Counted from the first letter of the stretch, positions 8,574 through 17,639 are shown. The stretch: 64,000 bases of DNA from Clostridiales bacterium (GCA_017561715.1 JAFZBN010000016.1:1-64000); one strand, 5' to 3'. Notes: generated from the letters alone by a model not told the origin. A program made the numbers and translations.

Positions 8574-9635
8574 TTAGTTATGTTTGGTCACAATCAGTGT
8601 TGTACCCTTTGTGATGCCGATGACCGTAACCTGAGTTCCGGTACCGAGCTTTTCTTCTTCGTCCGTGACCGCGTCGAATTCCGACAGCTGATCCTGGACC
8701 TTAACGATTACTTTTCCGGGCATTTCGCGCTTTCCGGGAACCGGGATATAGACTTCACCATCCATGCCGAGAGCATTTCGGATATCCATCGTTCCGTCAG
8801 ACTGTGCTTTAAGCATACCCCATAGCGCAAGTGCCATCAAGAACATTCCGACGAATCCGCAGAGGAAAGCCAGAAGTGCTGCGCCCCAGACCGGCATTCC
8901 CGCTTTCATGAAGATCAGGCCTGTCCAGCCGAAGAGGCTGAAGAAGGCGATGATACCCTGCATCGAGAAGAGTCTGAATCCGGAACCGTGCAACTTGTCT
9001 GCGCGATCTACGTAAGTTCTTCCGTCCGGCAGATCCTGATCCGGGATACCTACGTCCGGTCCTCTGACCATCAGATCGTGCGGTGCGGCATCCGCGAGGT
9101 AGATATCACCGCTGTGTACATCTACGACGACGCTTCCCTGCACCTGACCGAAATCGTGGATGATCTGTCCGACATGGGTATCGGTGTCCAGATCGTGATC
9201 GTAGTCAAATCCGCCGTGGCCGTCGCCTGCGAGGTCTCCGTGGATCGAGCCGTCAACGTCTGTTCCGACATCTCCGTGAAGTCCGCCGACGTCACCATGA
9301 CCGAAGCTGTGTCCGAAATCGCCATGTCCGTGACCGAAATCATGTCCGACATCGTGTCCGAAGTCTCCGTGACCATGGCCGAAATCATGTCCGCCGTGGC
9401 CGAAGTCGTGACCGACCGAACCGTCGTGCCCGACGTCCATGTCGTGTCCGTGACCGAAGTCGTGACCGTGTCCGCCCATGTCATGGCCGTTCAGATCGCC
9501 TGCTGCATGAGACGCTGCTCCGATCAGCAGGAGAATAAACTGGAAGATCAAAAGAACGGTGAAGACGACCGCGATGCACGCGAAGATCTGCTCCGGCAGA
9601 TTCAATGCTTCAAACCAATTTACAAGAAATTCCAT
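8574..9635 (-). CDS. NfeD-like membrane protein (YuaF-type) with a long His/Gly/Asp-rich insertion
   Basis: A 353-residue partner of the flotillin. One transmembrane helix (about 15-41) is followed by a low-complexity segment (about 51-155) rich in His, Gly and Asp, built from variants of GHDFGHGHGDFGHD and carrying about 20 histidines. Next come a short beta-rich stretch, two further helices (about 225-280) and a C-terminal NfeD/OB-fold domain ending TTLIVTKHN. NfeD-like proteins pair with flotillins in one operon, and a 19-nt gap joins the two genes here. The His-rich region is an addition not normally present in YuaF-type proteins and could bind Zn, Ni or Cu. The underlying DNA, about 9170-9490, is a degenerate tandem repeat. 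ATG 9635 is supported by a GAAAGGAG site. Confidence 0.8.
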   Translation of the reverse strand: MEFLVNWFEALNLPEQIFACIAVVFTVLLIFQFILLLIGAASHAAGDLNGHDMGGHGHDFGHGHDMDVGHDGSVGHDFGHGGHDFGHGHGDFGHDVGHDFGHGHGDFGHSFGHGDVGGLHGDVGTDVDGSIHGDLAGDGHGGFDYDHDLDTDTHVGQIIHDFGQVQGSVVVDVHSGDIYLADAAPHDLMVRGPDVGIPDQDLPDGRTYVDRADKLHGSGFRLFSMQGIIAFFSLFGWTGLIFMKAGMPVWGAALLAFLCGFVGMFLMALALWGMLKAQSDGTMDIRNALGMDGEVYIPVPGKREMPGKVIVKVQDQLSEFDAVTDEEEKLGTGTQVTVIGITKGTTLIVTKHN

Positions 9636-9650
9636 TGTTGTTCTCCTTTC

Positions 9651-10175
9651 CTAGATTTCACTTAATAGCCGCTCTGCCTCTTTCTTGAGCACGATCGAAA
9701 GATGTGCGGTGTAAAGGACAGTGAGCAGTTTCTTGATCTGTTCGCGGCTTGTTTTCTTGTAATCAAACTTCTGCTGATCGATGACCTTGTCGATCACTTC
9801 GTTGAGTTTGGTCTCCGACCGGATCGGGTCTACGGGAGCCGCGGCCAATAATCCGCAAAAAGCACTGTAGACCTCGCTATCCTGGTTTGCCATCTTCAGC
9901 AGTTCGATGATCCCTTCTAAAGAGAAGACATCTTTGAAGTAATTCAGGATCGCAAGCCGCACAAACCGGTCCCGGTTGTAAAACTTATTGACCGGCGATT
10001 CCACGAACTTTCTCTTTACCCAGTTCTGCACCGTGTGCGCCTCGATACCGAGAAGCTGTGTCACCTGCCTAAGCTGCATGCCTTCCATCAGGAACATCGG
10101 TTCCAGGATCCCGTCTACGTTCTGAAGATGCTCTTTCGTCACGGAGATCAAAGTACCCGGCAAACGTTCATTCAT
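9651..10175 (-). CDS. DUF1836 protein, MerR-like HTH regulator
   Basis: A 174-residue protein of the DUF1836 family found across Clostridia and Bacilli. Residues 30-65 (LRQVTQLLGIEAHTVQNWVKR) form a MerR-like helix-turn-helix, and the rest is helical. A transcription factor role is inferred. The frame extends upstream to 10268, but the ATG at 10175 has AAGGAGG at the right spacing and the extension crosses the motif-rich leader, so the shorter form is chosen. It starts the DUF1836-NfeD-flotillin operon (15 nt to the NfeD start), driven by a near-consensus promoter at 10286-10314. The 18-bp dyad at 10379-10427 is a plausible binding site for this protein, but that is speculation. Confidence 0.75.
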   Translation of the reverse strand: MNERLPGTLISVTKEHLQNVDGILEPMFLMEGMQLRQVTQLLGIEAHTVQNWVKRKFVESPVNKFYNRDRFVRLAILNYFKDVFSLEGIIELLKMANQDSEVYSAFCGLLAAAPVDPIRSETKLNEVIDKVIDQQKFDYKKTSREQIKKLLTVLYTAHLSIVLKKEAERLLSEI

Positions 10176-10285
10176 CAAGATGTCCTCCTTCCTAAGATTT
10201 CGTGCCTTTTCCGGGGCTTTCGAGTTCTTTTCCCGATGCTCGAAAAGCACCGTGCCCAGTTCCGGCACTTAACTGATTGTCATCA

Positions 10286-10314
10286 TGATACTACACGGTC
10301 ACATGACTGTCAAG
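10286..10314 (-). promoter_or_regulatory. Near-consensus sigma-A promoter of the DUF1836-NfeD-flotillin operon
   Basis: On the minus strand: a perfect -35 TTGACA (10309-10314), 17-nt spacer, then -10 TATCAT (10286-10291). The leader of about 105 nt contains a GTGCTTTTCGAG motif copy (10243-10250) inside GC-rich inverted sequence. Confidence 0.8.
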
Positions 10315-10378
10315 TATGTTTACGCGAACTTTTTACAAAATCAGATGATTAGCTTTTCAAGCGGCACAAGCCGTCCTG

Positions 10379-10427
10379 TTCTACGATTCGTTCTACATTT
10401 TTCGTTTTTGTAGAACGAATCGTAGAA
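10379..10427. promoter_or_regulatory. Perfect 18-bp inverted repeat, likely operator
   Basis: Left arm 10379-10396 and right arm 10410-10427 are exact reverse complements (TTCTACGATTCGTTCTAC), separated by a 13-nt T-rich loop. Each arm contains TTCTAC twice. The right arm overlaps where the -35 of the downstream hydrolase promoter should be (10423-10428, with TATAAT at 10446-10451). This placement suggests a repressor operator rather than a terminator, because no gene ends nearby. Confidence 0.6.
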
Positions 10428-10445
10428 TACCCGTCAAACGAAATG

Positions 10446-10451
10446 TATAAT
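10446..10451 (+). promoter_or_regulatory. -10 box of the alpha/beta-hydrolase gene
   Basis: A perfect TATAAT with no good -35 at 16-18 nt. It lies 18 nt after the 18-bp dyad, so transcription may be controlled by a factor bound there. Confidence 0.5.
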
Positions 10452-10503
10452 GAAACTATCTATCAGGGCGCATGGAAACGGCGCGAAGGAAGGGAGCTTT
10501 TAC

Positions 10504-11454
10504 ATGGCTTTTCAAAACGATACATTTATGGGATCCGACGGCGAGACCCTGATCACCTATTCCATTCTGACACCTGACACTGCCGTTAAGGGCGTCGTCC
10601 AGATCGTTCACGGCATGTGCGAATACATGGACCGCTATACGGATCTGGCGCAGTACCTGGCAGACAAGGGATATGTCGTCTGCGGCGAAGACCACATGGG
10701 CCACGGCAAAAGCGTCGGCGAAGGCGGCATCTACGGTTATTTCGGAAGAGAATACGGTTCTTACTATCTGGTCGAAGACGTGGAAAAGATGCACCGCATC
10801 ATGAAAGAACGCTATCCGGATAAGCCCTACATCATGTTCGGCCATTCGATGGGTTCTTTTATCGCGAGAAGCTGGTTCTCCCAGTACGGAAACGACTGCT
10901 CGGGACTGATCCTTTCGGGCACCGCCGTTTCGAATAAGCTTTTGCGTCCGCTGACCGCACTTGCCAAGATCCAGCGCATTTTCATCGGCGACAAACGCCC
11001 TGCGAGAATGATCGCGAAGATGATCAACAGCACCTATCTGAAGAAGATCTCGAATCCGAGTACACCGGCAGACTGGATCTCGAATGATGAAGAGGTCGTT
11101 AAGAAATACATGGCCGACCCGCTTTGCACATTCACCTTCACGCACTCCGCCTATATCGATCTGTTCACGCTTCTTAAAGAGTGCAACTCCGATTCCTGGT
11201 ACGGCTCGATCCCGCACGACAAGCCGATCCTTCTGATCGCAGGCGACGAGGATCCGGTCGGCGATTACGGTCAGGGACCGCAGGAGATCTATGACAGACT
11301 GATCGACGCGGGACAGGAAAGAGTCAGTATCGACATCCGCCACGGCATGCGCCACGAGCCGCATAACGAGATCGGCAGAGAAGCCGTCTACGAGAAATAC
11401 GCCGCGTACATCTACGACAACTTCGTCAAAGAAGACTCGAAGAAAAAAGAATAA
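10504..11454 (+). CDS. Alpha/beta-hydrolase, monoacylglycerol lipase-like (serine aminopeptidase S33 family)
   Basis: A 316-residue cytoplasmic hydrolase of the Hydrolase_4 type. It contains the family's HGMCEY oxyanion region (about residue 38), the GEDHMGHGKS loop (about 65-74), the nucleophile elbow FGHSMGSF with catalytic Ser (about 118), an acid in AGDEDPVGDYG (about 258) and a late His in IRHGMRHE (about 287). Family members hydrolyse monoacylglycerols, lysophospholipids or other carboxylic esters. The ATG at 10504 follows GGAAGGGAG; an in-frame ATG at 10450 overlaps the -10 box and is rejected. It is monocistronic, with a strong terminator at 11486-11516. Confidence 0.85.
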   Translation: MAFQNDTFMGSDGETLITYSILTPDTAVKGVVQIVHGMCEYMDRYTDLAQYLADKGYVVCGEDHMGHGKSVGEGGIYGYFGREYGSYYLVEDVEKMHRIMKERYPDKPYIMFGHSMGSFIARSWFSQYGNDCSGLILSGTAVSNKLLRPLTALAKIQRIFIGDKRPARMIAKMINSTYLKKISNPSTPADWISNDEEVVKKYMADPLCTFTFTHSAYIDLFTLLKECNSDSWYGSIPHDKPILLIAGDEDPVGDYGQGPQEIYDRLIDAGQERVSIDIRHGMRHEPHNEIGREAVYEKYAAYIYDNFVKEDSKKKE

Positions 11455-11485
11455 TAGCGGACCGAAGAATCAGATCACAAAACAA

Positions 11486-11516
11486 AAGAAGGAACGGCAT
11501 TTCGTCGTTCCTTCTT
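11486..11516 (+). terminator. Intrinsic terminator of the hydrolase gene
   Basis: Perfect 11-bp stem AAGAAGGAACG/CGTTCCTTCTT with a 9-nt loop, followed by CTTTTTCTT. It may also stop minus-strand transcripts from the hydratase gene. Confidence 0.8.
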
Positions 11517-11532
11517 CTTTTTCTTCTGCTTG

Positions 11533-11550
11533 AAAAGCACCGGTGCTTTT
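11533..11550. repeat. Perfect 18-bp palindrome of two AAAAGCACC motifs
   Basis: AAAAGCACCGGTGCTTTT reads identically on both strands and consists of two copies of the window-wide AAAAGCAC motif joined head to head. It lies between the hydrolase terminator and the 3' end of the hydratase gene. Confidence 0.65.
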
Positions 11551-11561
11551 GCCAAAGGATC

Positions 11562-13850
11562 TTATACTCTGTTGTAGTTGATCAGGCAGCCCTTGAGGAT
11601 GATCTGGCGCTCTTCATCTGTCAGATCACCAAGTCTGAGATCGAACTCCTTGAGGCTGTCTTCGCCGACAGCGTAAGCCTTGATGACCTCAGTCTTGTTC
11701 TCGACAGCCGCCTTGATGCCCGGGACGAAGATGTAGTCGAGGTTCTTAAACGAAAGCTCGCCCTCTTCGATCAGGAACGGCAGCATACCCCAGTTGATGA
11801 GGTTGGATCTGTAACGCTTGGTAGCGTATTCGTTCGCGATGTTTGCCCAGCCGCCGAGTACCTTCTGGCAGGATGCGGCCTGCTCACGAGCAGAACCGTC
11901 ACCCGGCTTTACAGCGAAGATCGTGGAACCGAAGCCCGTGTTTGTCTTGTGGACATCCGGGAAGTCCTTCTTGATCGTCTGCATGACCTTGTGGATCTCC
12001 GGGAAGAGCTCGCAGAGCTTCTCGCCTGCTTCTCTTGCCTTCTCGACCTTCTGGATCTCCTTGGCGCGTCCTACGTACTCCGGATCCTTACGGCTCAGTG
12101 TGAACTCAGCAAGGCCCAGCGGGTTGGAACGGAAGGAAGAAGTCTCACCGGACGGGATCAGTTCGTCTGTTGTGGTTACCGGATCGTGGATCTCGGAAAC
12201 GCAGCGCAGAACGAGGTTATCTGTAAGAGCGACCATTGCCGGCCAGTCTTTGATGTTCGGACCGAAGTGGATCTCCTGGGACGGATCCGCCACACCGTTG
12301 CTGTCGAATACGCGGTTTGCGTAGATCTTCTGATCGAAGAAGTACTTGTACTTTCCGATCTCGCCGTCAAACTCGGTAGCTGCTGTGAGCTCACCCTTGT
12401 TGGCAGCGGTTGCCGCGATGGAACGAGCGTCCATGAGAGCAACGGAAGAGATCTGACCGTTCTGGAGCTTAGACCCTTCACGGTTCGGGAAGTTTCTCGT
12501 GGAGTGACGGATACTGAATGCGTTATTCGCAGGAGTATCGCCGGCACCGAAGCACGGTCCGCAGAAAGCGGTCTTGATGATCGCGCCTGTCTCCATGATG
12601 GTCGCGGCGCAGCCGTTTCTTACGAGCTCCATGTATACAGGCATGGAAGCCGGATATACGGAAAGTGTGAACTTGTCGGAACCGATGTAGTTGCCGCGGA
12701 GGATATCCGCTGCAGCACAGATGTTCTCGAATCCACCGCCGGCGCAGCCCGCGATGATTCCCTGATCGACCATGAGCTTGCCGTTGACGACCTTGCTTCT
12801 GAGAGAGAAGTCGACCGCGTCACCGAGGGATACCTTCGCGCGCTTTTCAACGTCAGCGAGGATATCGTCCAGGTTTGCCTTAAGGTCTTCGATCGTGTAT
12901 GTGTTACTCGGGTGGAACGGCATGGCGATCATCGGACGGATCGCGGAAAGATCGATCTCAACAACGCCGTCGTAGTAAGCAACTTCGCCCGGGTTCAGTT
13001 CTTTGTAATCGCCGGAACGGCCGTGGATGTCGTAGAAGGACTTGACCTCGTCGTCTGTCTGCCAGATGGAAGAAAGACATGTGGTCTCAGTCGTCATAAC
13101 GTCAACACCGATACGGAAGTCAGTGGAAAGAGACTTCACGCCGGGGCCGACGAACTCCATGACCTTGTTCTTTACGTAGCCGTTCGCGAATACCGCGCCG
13201 ATGATGGCCAGAGCAACGTCCTGCGGACCAACGCCCTTGACCGGAGCACCCTTGAGGTAGATAGCGACAACGCCCGGCATGTTGATGTCATATGTCTGGT
13301 TGAGGAGCTGCTTAACGAGCTCCGGTCCGCCCTCACCCATTGCCATGGTACCGAGTGCACCGTAACGTGTGTGGGAGTCAGAACCGAGGATCATCTTACC
13401 GCCGCCTGCGAGCATTTCACGGGCGAACTGGTGGATAACCGCCTGATGCGGCGGTACATAAACGCCGCCGTACTTCTTGGCGCAGGAAAGACCGAACATG
13501 TGGTCATCTTCGTTGATCGTACCGCCAACTGCGCAAAGGGAGTTGTGGCAGTTCGTCAGAACGTACGGTACCGGGAACTTGGTAAGACCCGAAGCACGAG
13601 CGGTCTGGATGATACCGACGAATGTAATATCGTGAGAAGTGAGCTTATCGAACTTGATCTTCAGCTTCTCCATGTTGTCGGAAGTATTGTGATCGCGGAG
13701 GATCCCATACGCGATCGTCTCCTTCTTCGCGTCCTCTTTGCTTACGTTCTTTCCGGTCTTCGCCAGGATCGCCGCTGCGGCCTCCTGATTATCCGGAATA
13801 ATTTCAGTTCCACGCAGAAGATATGCGCCGGAATCAAGTAAAGAAATCAT
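11562..13850 (-). CDS. Aconitase-family hydratase (YbhJ-like)
   Basis: A 762-residue [4Fe-4S] hydro-lyase-family protein with the usual domain order of aconitases. Visible motifs include [22 protein letters not shown] (about 165-190), a cysteine in [12 protein letters not shown] (about 395) and the CGPC pair (about 455), which together give the three cluster-ligating cysteines. The sequence follows the YbhJ-type hydratase branch rather than AcnA/AcnB, so citrate/isocitrate isomerisation is possible but unproven. The ATG at 13850 has AGGAGG upstream; the frame continues to 13919 but the extension runs through the leader hairpin and is rejected. It is monocistronic, and no other TCA gene is nearby. 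Confidence 0.87.
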   Translation of the reverse strand: MISLLDSGAYLLRGTEIIPDNQEAAAAILAKTGKNVSKEDAKKETIAYGILRDHNTSDNMEKLKIKFDKLTSHDITFVGIIQTARASGLTKFPVPYVLTNCHNSLCAVGGTINEDDHMFGLSCAKKYGGVYVPPHQAVIHQFAREMLAGGGKMILGSDSHTRYGALGTMAMGEGGPELVKQLLNQTYDINMPGVVAIYLKGAPVKGVGPQDVALAIIGAVFANGYVKNKVMEFVGPGVKSLSTDFRIGVDVMTTETTCLSSIWQTDDEVKSFYDIHGRSGDYKELNPGEVAYYDGVVEIDLSAIRPMIAMPFHPSNTYTIEDLKANLDDILADVEKRAKVSLGDAVDFSLRSKVVNGKLMVDQGIIAGCAGGGFENICAAADILRGNYIGSDKFTLSVYPASMPVYMELVRNGCAATIMETGAIIKTAFCGPCFGAGDTPANNAFSIRHSTRNFPNREGSKLQNGQISSVALMDARSIAATAANKGELTAATEFDGEIGKYKYFFDQKIYANRVFDSNGVADPSQEIHFGPNIKDWPAMVALTDNLVLRCVSEIHDPVTTTDELIPSGETSSFRSNPLGLAEFTLSRKDPEYVGRAKEIQKVEKAREAGEKLCELFPEIHKVMQTIKKDFPDVHKTNTGFGSTIFAVKPGDGSAREQAASCQKVLGGWANIANEYATKRYRSNLINWGMLPFLIEEGELSFKNLDYIFVPGIKAAVENKTEVIKAYAVGEDSLKEFDLRLGDLTDEERQIILKGCLINYNRV

Positions 13851-13889
13851 AGTGTTCCTCCTAAATGTGTGTATATCTTTCAGGGACAA

Positions 13890-13913
13890 GTGCTTTTCAT
13901 GCGCGAAAAGCAC
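13890..13913. repeat. Hairpin of two inverted GTGCTTTTC motifs in the hydratase leader
   Basis: GTGCTTTTC, a 6-nt loop ATGCGC, then GAAAAGCAC: a perfect 9-bp inverted repeat. It lies between the promoter at 13940-13967 and the hydratase ribosome binding site, so it is transcribed in the 5' leader. It has no U-run and so is not a terminator. Confidence 0.6.
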
Positions 13914-13939
13914 CATCATCCATTTTTTCGAACACTCAT

Positions 13940-13967
13940 ATTATAAGGAAATCGGGGGAACTTGCAA
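13940..13967 (-). promoter_or_regulatory. Promoter of the hydratase gene
   Basis: On the minus strand: -35 TTGCAA (13962-13967), 16-nt spacer, perfect -10 TATAAT (13940-13945). It gives a leader of about 80 nt containing the GTGCTTTTC hairpin. Confidence 0.6.
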
Positions 13968-14142
13968 GCAACTTCAGACCTCACTTATGGTTTCTTTCTG
14001 ACTTTTTCTTTACACGCGCGTGCATAAAATGTTCATATCTTGGCAATACTTCTTCAGTATCATGATTTCGTGGAATTCATTTCACGAAGCGTTCCCGCTC
14101 GAAAAGCACTTATACTTCAAGTTTTCACATGTGAGGCAGCAT

Positions 14143-16080
14143 ATGGATAAGAGAAAAAAGGTAGCCGTTTTTTCACCGAATATTTATGAGCCGATGACTC
14201 ACTCCATCCAGGAGGGCATCAGCAAAGCCGCGCTCGAGCTCGGCATCAAAGTCATCTACTTTGCCTCATTCAGCGATTCATTCAGCAATAAGATCTACGA
14301 TCAGTATCAGAACTACGACGAGGGCGACATCGTCTCTTTCGAGCTGCCGGACCTCGACGATTTCGACGGCATCATTCGGATCGATCTCGCGTACAACGAA
14401 AACTGCGTCGAGCATCTGGACAAGCGCCTTTCTGAAGCGAAGATCCCGATCATAAATGTGGGCGGTTATGACGAGCGTTACTTCAACGTCGTTACCAACG
14501 AGAAAGCGTCCTTTTACAACATCGTCGACCATCTCATCAAAGTCCACGGCTGCAGAGATATCTGTCACCTCGCGGGACTTAAGGAAAGAATGTTTACAAA
14601 GCCTCGTATCGATGCCTATCGAAAAGCACTTGAGGACAATGGTATCGAGTACGACGAGAACAAAGTTTACTACGGCACTCTCTGGCATGACTGCGGTGAT
14701 GCGGCACTGGATCATTTCCTGCCGTACTGCGAAAAGAACGGAAAGAAATATCCGGACGCGATCGTCTGCGCCAACGACTATTCCGCCGTAGGTCTGGTCG
14801 ACTCGTGTCATAAACGCGGCATCGAAGTTCCGGGCGACATTCTGGTCACCGGTTACGACGGACTTGAAGAAGCAAGACAGGGTTATCCGTCCATCACGAC
14901 CGCCGCGCAGCCTTTCTACCGTTCCGGCTATGAGAGTGTCTATTCGCTTTCGAAAATGTGGACCGGAGAAGATCTCGGAAATGATCTTCTCATCCCGGGT
15001 GAACTTCTGTGCAATCAGTCCTGCGGATGTAAGGCCATGAATACTTATAACATCGACGATATCCGAAGCGCGTATGTGCGAAGGCTCGACCGTGTCGCCG
15101 ATCTCGCACAGGCAACGACTTCTCTTATCTTAAGTGTATCCAACGCGCAGACCATGGAAGAATGCTTCGATGAGATCGCGCATACTTCCGCGATCGATTC
15201 CGGTTTTACGGATATGCTTTTGTGCCTCGCGCCACACTGGGAAGACCAGCGCATCATCGAACCGGACTTCGCCAAAAAAGATGAAGAGATGACCGTGGTT
15301 GCCGGCTTTATCGGACCCGAGCGCGTCAAACGGGAGACTTTCCGCAAGAAAGATCTTCTCCCTCCGGCACTCCTTGCCGATCCGAAGCCTTACTACATCT
15401 TCTCGCTTCACCACCTGCAGTATTACATGGGTTATCTTATCGTGTCTCCGCAGAACGAAGCGCACGAATCGATGTTCATGAAATCCTGGCTCGTTAACCT
15501 GGGATCGATGCTTGAAAACTGGAGGATCCGTCACAAGCTGAACTTGTCTCTTCAGAGGATGGAAAACCTCTATAACCGCGATATGCTGACGAACCTTTAT
15601 AACCGTCACGGCTATGAGATGTTCTTTTCGGAAATCTTCAAGGAGTGCCTTGAAAAGAGTGTGCCGATCGGTGTCATGATGATCGACATGGATGACTTAA
15701 AACTCGTTAACGATAACTACGGTCACGCCGAGGGCGACTACAGTCTTTGCACGATCGCGGACGGCATGCGGCTCGCCGCGCTCAACGGCGAAGTATGCCT
15801 TCGTACCGGCGGCGACGAGTTCGTCGTTCTCGCGAAAGATTACTCCGAAGAAAAGGCCATGATCTACGTGAAGTCTTTGTGCGACTATATCCAGAAATGC
15901 GTGATGCGCGACCAGAAGATCTACCCTCTCCGCGTCAGCACAGGTGTATGCATCAAAGTTCCGCCGAAGGATGTCGAGACGAATCCCGCCACGATCCGCG
16001 CTTTTTCAGAAGAATACTTAAAGATCGCGGACGCGAAGATGTACGAAGTGAAAAAGAAGCACAAAGAAGGGCGCGGCTAA
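14143..16080 (+). CDS. LacI-type ligand-binding sensor fused to an intact GGDEF diguanylate cyclase
   Basis: A 645-residue soluble protein. Residues 1-300 form a periplasmic-binding-protein-like sensor of the LacI/GalR class (KKVAVFSPNIYEPMT start; FDGIIRID; CANDYSAVG; GDILVTGYDG) but without the DNA-binding helix-turn-helix. A linker with a GAF-sized region (about 330-490) follows, then a GGDEF domain from RDMLTNLYNRHGYE with an intact RTGGDEFVVL active site (about 565). The inhibitory RxxD I-site is absent. It should make c-di-GMP in response to a cytoplasmic small molecule, perhaps a sugar. No membrane segment is seen. ATG 14143 is chosen over an upstream frame start because of GAGG 6 nt before it. 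A CGAAAAGCAC motif lies 41 nt upstream. The 3' end overlaps the convergent acyltransferase gene by 4 nt. Confidence 0.85.
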   Translation: MDKRKKVAVFSPNIYEPMTHSIQEGISKAALELGIKVIYFASFSDSFSNKIYDQYQNYDEGDIVSFELPDLDDFDGIIRIDLAYNENCVEHLDKRLSEAKIPIINVGGYDERYFNVVTNEKASFYNIVDHLIKVHGCRDICHLAGLKERMFTKPRIDAYRKALEDNGIEYDENKVYYGTLWHDCGDAALDHFLPYCEKNGKKYPDAIVCANDYSAVGLVDSCHKRGIEVPGDILVTGYDGLEEARQGYPSITTAAQPFYRSGYESVYSLSKMWTGEDLGNDLLIPGELLCNQSCGCKAMNTYNIDDIRSAYVRRLDRVADLAQATTSLILSVSNAQTMEECFDEIAHTSAIDSGFTDMLLCLAPHWEDQRIIEPDFAKKDEEMTVVAGFIGPERVKRETFRKKDLLPPALLADPKPYYIFSLHHLQYYMGYLIVSPQNEAHESMFMKSWLVNLGSMLENWRIRHKLNLSLQRMENLYNRDMLTNLYNRHGYEMFFSEIFKECLEKSVPIGVMMIDMDDLKLVNDNYGHAEGDYSLCTIADGMRLAALNGEVCLRTGGDEFVVLAKDYSEEKAMIYVKSLCDYIQKCVMRDQKIYPLRVSTGVCIKVPPKDVETNPATIRAFSEEYLKIADAKMYEVKKKHKEGRG

Positions 16081-17180
16081 CTTCGGATCTTTGCTTCACA
16101 CTTATCTATTAACATGCGCAGAATAAAAGCGACAGTAAACGTCAGTGTCAGGCCGATGATCAGCGATAGCACCGGTATTCCCGTAAAGTATGCCAATGGC
16201 TGAAACAGCGGCTTTTCGTAAGTAAAGAACGCACTATGCAGAAACCACATCAGCGTAGATTCCTTTCCGAGCGCGGAAAGAATAAGCTTCGCAGTTTTCG
16301 TGCGCGCGCTGATGAGCTTGCAAAGCTCGACGAGGAAGAACATCTCCAAAGGCATGATGATAAAATCCAGAAGGATCCACAGATCATCCGGATCAAAAGT
16401 GAGATTGAAATAAATATGCGCGCTCGCGTTCATAAACATAAGCGCCGGCAGCATCACTGCCGCCACCAGAACCTGACAGAACCTGCTTGTGATCAGTTTT
16501 TTGTATCGTGCTTCGATCTTCTCCAAAACTGAGTATTCCGCGAACATGAATCCGGAATAAAATGCCGGCAGCCAGATGGAACAGTGGAGGAAAAACTCAG
16601 ACAGAAATTCAACTCGTATCCATTGGAAGATCCCTTGAAATAGAAGAGGAAGCACAAGAAAACAAACGACTGCCTCCGGGACCGGTTTATTCTTCAGGAA
16701 TCTGACCAAAAGCGGTGCCAGCATCATGCATACGAAATAGAAAGCCACGTACCAGTTGAATCTGATCGTCGTACTCTGGAGCGCTAACAGTTCTTTTACC
16801 ACAGAAGCCGTGTCATAGTAATGGTCAAAATAGAAGATTCCCACCGCGCCCAAAAGAAACAGACATATCCAGTATCTGGTGAAAATGCCGCGGATCTTCC
16901 GTAAAGAATAGGCATACGTTTTTTCTTTGCTGAAATAATAGAAATATCCGGAGAGAAAACAGAAAATCAGAACGCAGATCTTCACCGGGAAACGAAGAAA
17001 AGAGAGGTTCTCGTACGAAGTCCCTCCATACTCCGGAAGGATCCATTCCGGAAATCCCCAAAAGTGGTGGATGAACATGAGGATAATAGCCACGCCTTTG
17101 ATAACGGACGTAGTCTCCTTCGAGAAAAAGGGAACCTTTCTTTCCTGCTCTTCGACTATTGGTTTCTCAGGATCCGACAA
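16077..17180 (-). CDS. Acyltransferase family 3 integral membrane protein
   Basis: A 367-residue membrane protein with about ten hydrophobic helices. The first helix carries the family signature VIKGVAIILMFIHHFWG, with the catalytic-type His, followed by FPVKICVLIFCFLSGYFYY. Family members transfer acyl groups, often acetyl or succinyl, to cell-surface glycans or lipids. The only plausible start is a TTG at 17180, preceded by AAAGGAAAG. The gene overlaps the GGDEF gene tail-to-tail. The small membrane protein just upstream (17235-17621) may be co-transcribed. The substrate is unknown. Confidence 0.8.
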   Translation of the reverse strand: MSDPEKPIVEEQERKVPFFSKETTSVIKGVAIILMFIHHFWGFPEWILPEYGGTSYENLSFLRFPVKICVLIFCFLSGYFYYFSKEKTYAYSLRKIRGIFTRYWICLFLLGAVGIFYFDHYYDTASVVKELLALQSTTIRFNWYVAFYFVCMMLAPLLVRFLKNKPVPEAVVCFLVLPLLFQGIFQWIRVEFLSEFFLHCSIWLPAFYSGFMFAEYSVLEKIEARYKKLITSRFCQVLVAAVMLPALMFMNASAHIYFNLTFDPDDLWILLDFIIMPLEMFFLVELCKLISARTKTAKLILSALGKESTLMWFLHSAFFTYEKPLFQPLAYFTGIPVLSLIIGLTLTFTVAFILRMLIDKCEAKIRS

Positions 17181-17234
17181 CTATCTTTCCTTTCCGAAAT
17201 ATCACTTAAGTTTCTTTTTGAGATTCCTCTCCAA

Positions 17235-17621
17235 TTACGGAATTTCGGCGAGAACATCATCGATCGCATGATTATGTGGTGCGATCGAATGTGTTTCACG
17301 TTCTCTCATTCGTTTATCCAGTTCAATGTTACCCAGTGTACTGACGCCGATCAAAATGGCAAAAAACATAACGACCAGAAAAACCGCCGAGAAGAAAATG
17401 ATCATCGCCTTCGATTCTCTTTTGAAGCCGAGAATGATCGGTATCGAAAGCAAAGCATCGAGAAGGATCATTATGATTATTTCCATAACTATCTGCAACG
17501 TCATGTCGCTTCTGGAATCAATGCCGCTGACCAGAAGGGCGGCGTTGAATCCCAGAGTCACTATAAATAGCACCATCAGGAGCAGTATGATCGAGTGTAT
17601 CGGTTTCCATCTGATATTCAT
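17235..17621 (-). CDS. Small integral membrane protein of unknown function
   Basis: A 128-residue protein with three to four hydrophobic segments (about 9-30, 40-65 and 70-95) and a charged C-terminal tail (KRMRERETHS). I do not recognise a family. ATG 17621 follows GGGAAGG with an 8-nt spacer; a GTG three codons earlier overlaps the ribosome binding site. It lies 18 nt downstream of the polyphosphate kinase gene and 54 nt upstream of the acyltransferase on the same strand, so it is probably the middle of a three-gene operon. Confidence 0.6.
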   Translation of the reverse strand: MNIRWKPIHSIILLLMVLFIVTLGFNAALLVSGIDSRSDMTLQIVMEIIIMILLDALLSIPIILGFKRESKAMIIFFSAVFLVVMFFAILIGVSTLGNIELDKRMRERETHSIAPHNHAIDDVLAEIP

Positions 17622-17639
17622 GGCAGGCACCTTCCCATC

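Noticed and set aside
8988..9665. 225-residue Val/Thr/Asp-rich plus-strand frame
   Set aside because: Antisense of the His-rich repeat in the NfeD-like gene; its repetitiveness simply mirrors that repeat.
11949..13841. 630-residue plus-strand open frame
   Set aside because: Antisense shadow of the aconitase-family gene, whose motifs are unmistakable on the minus strand.
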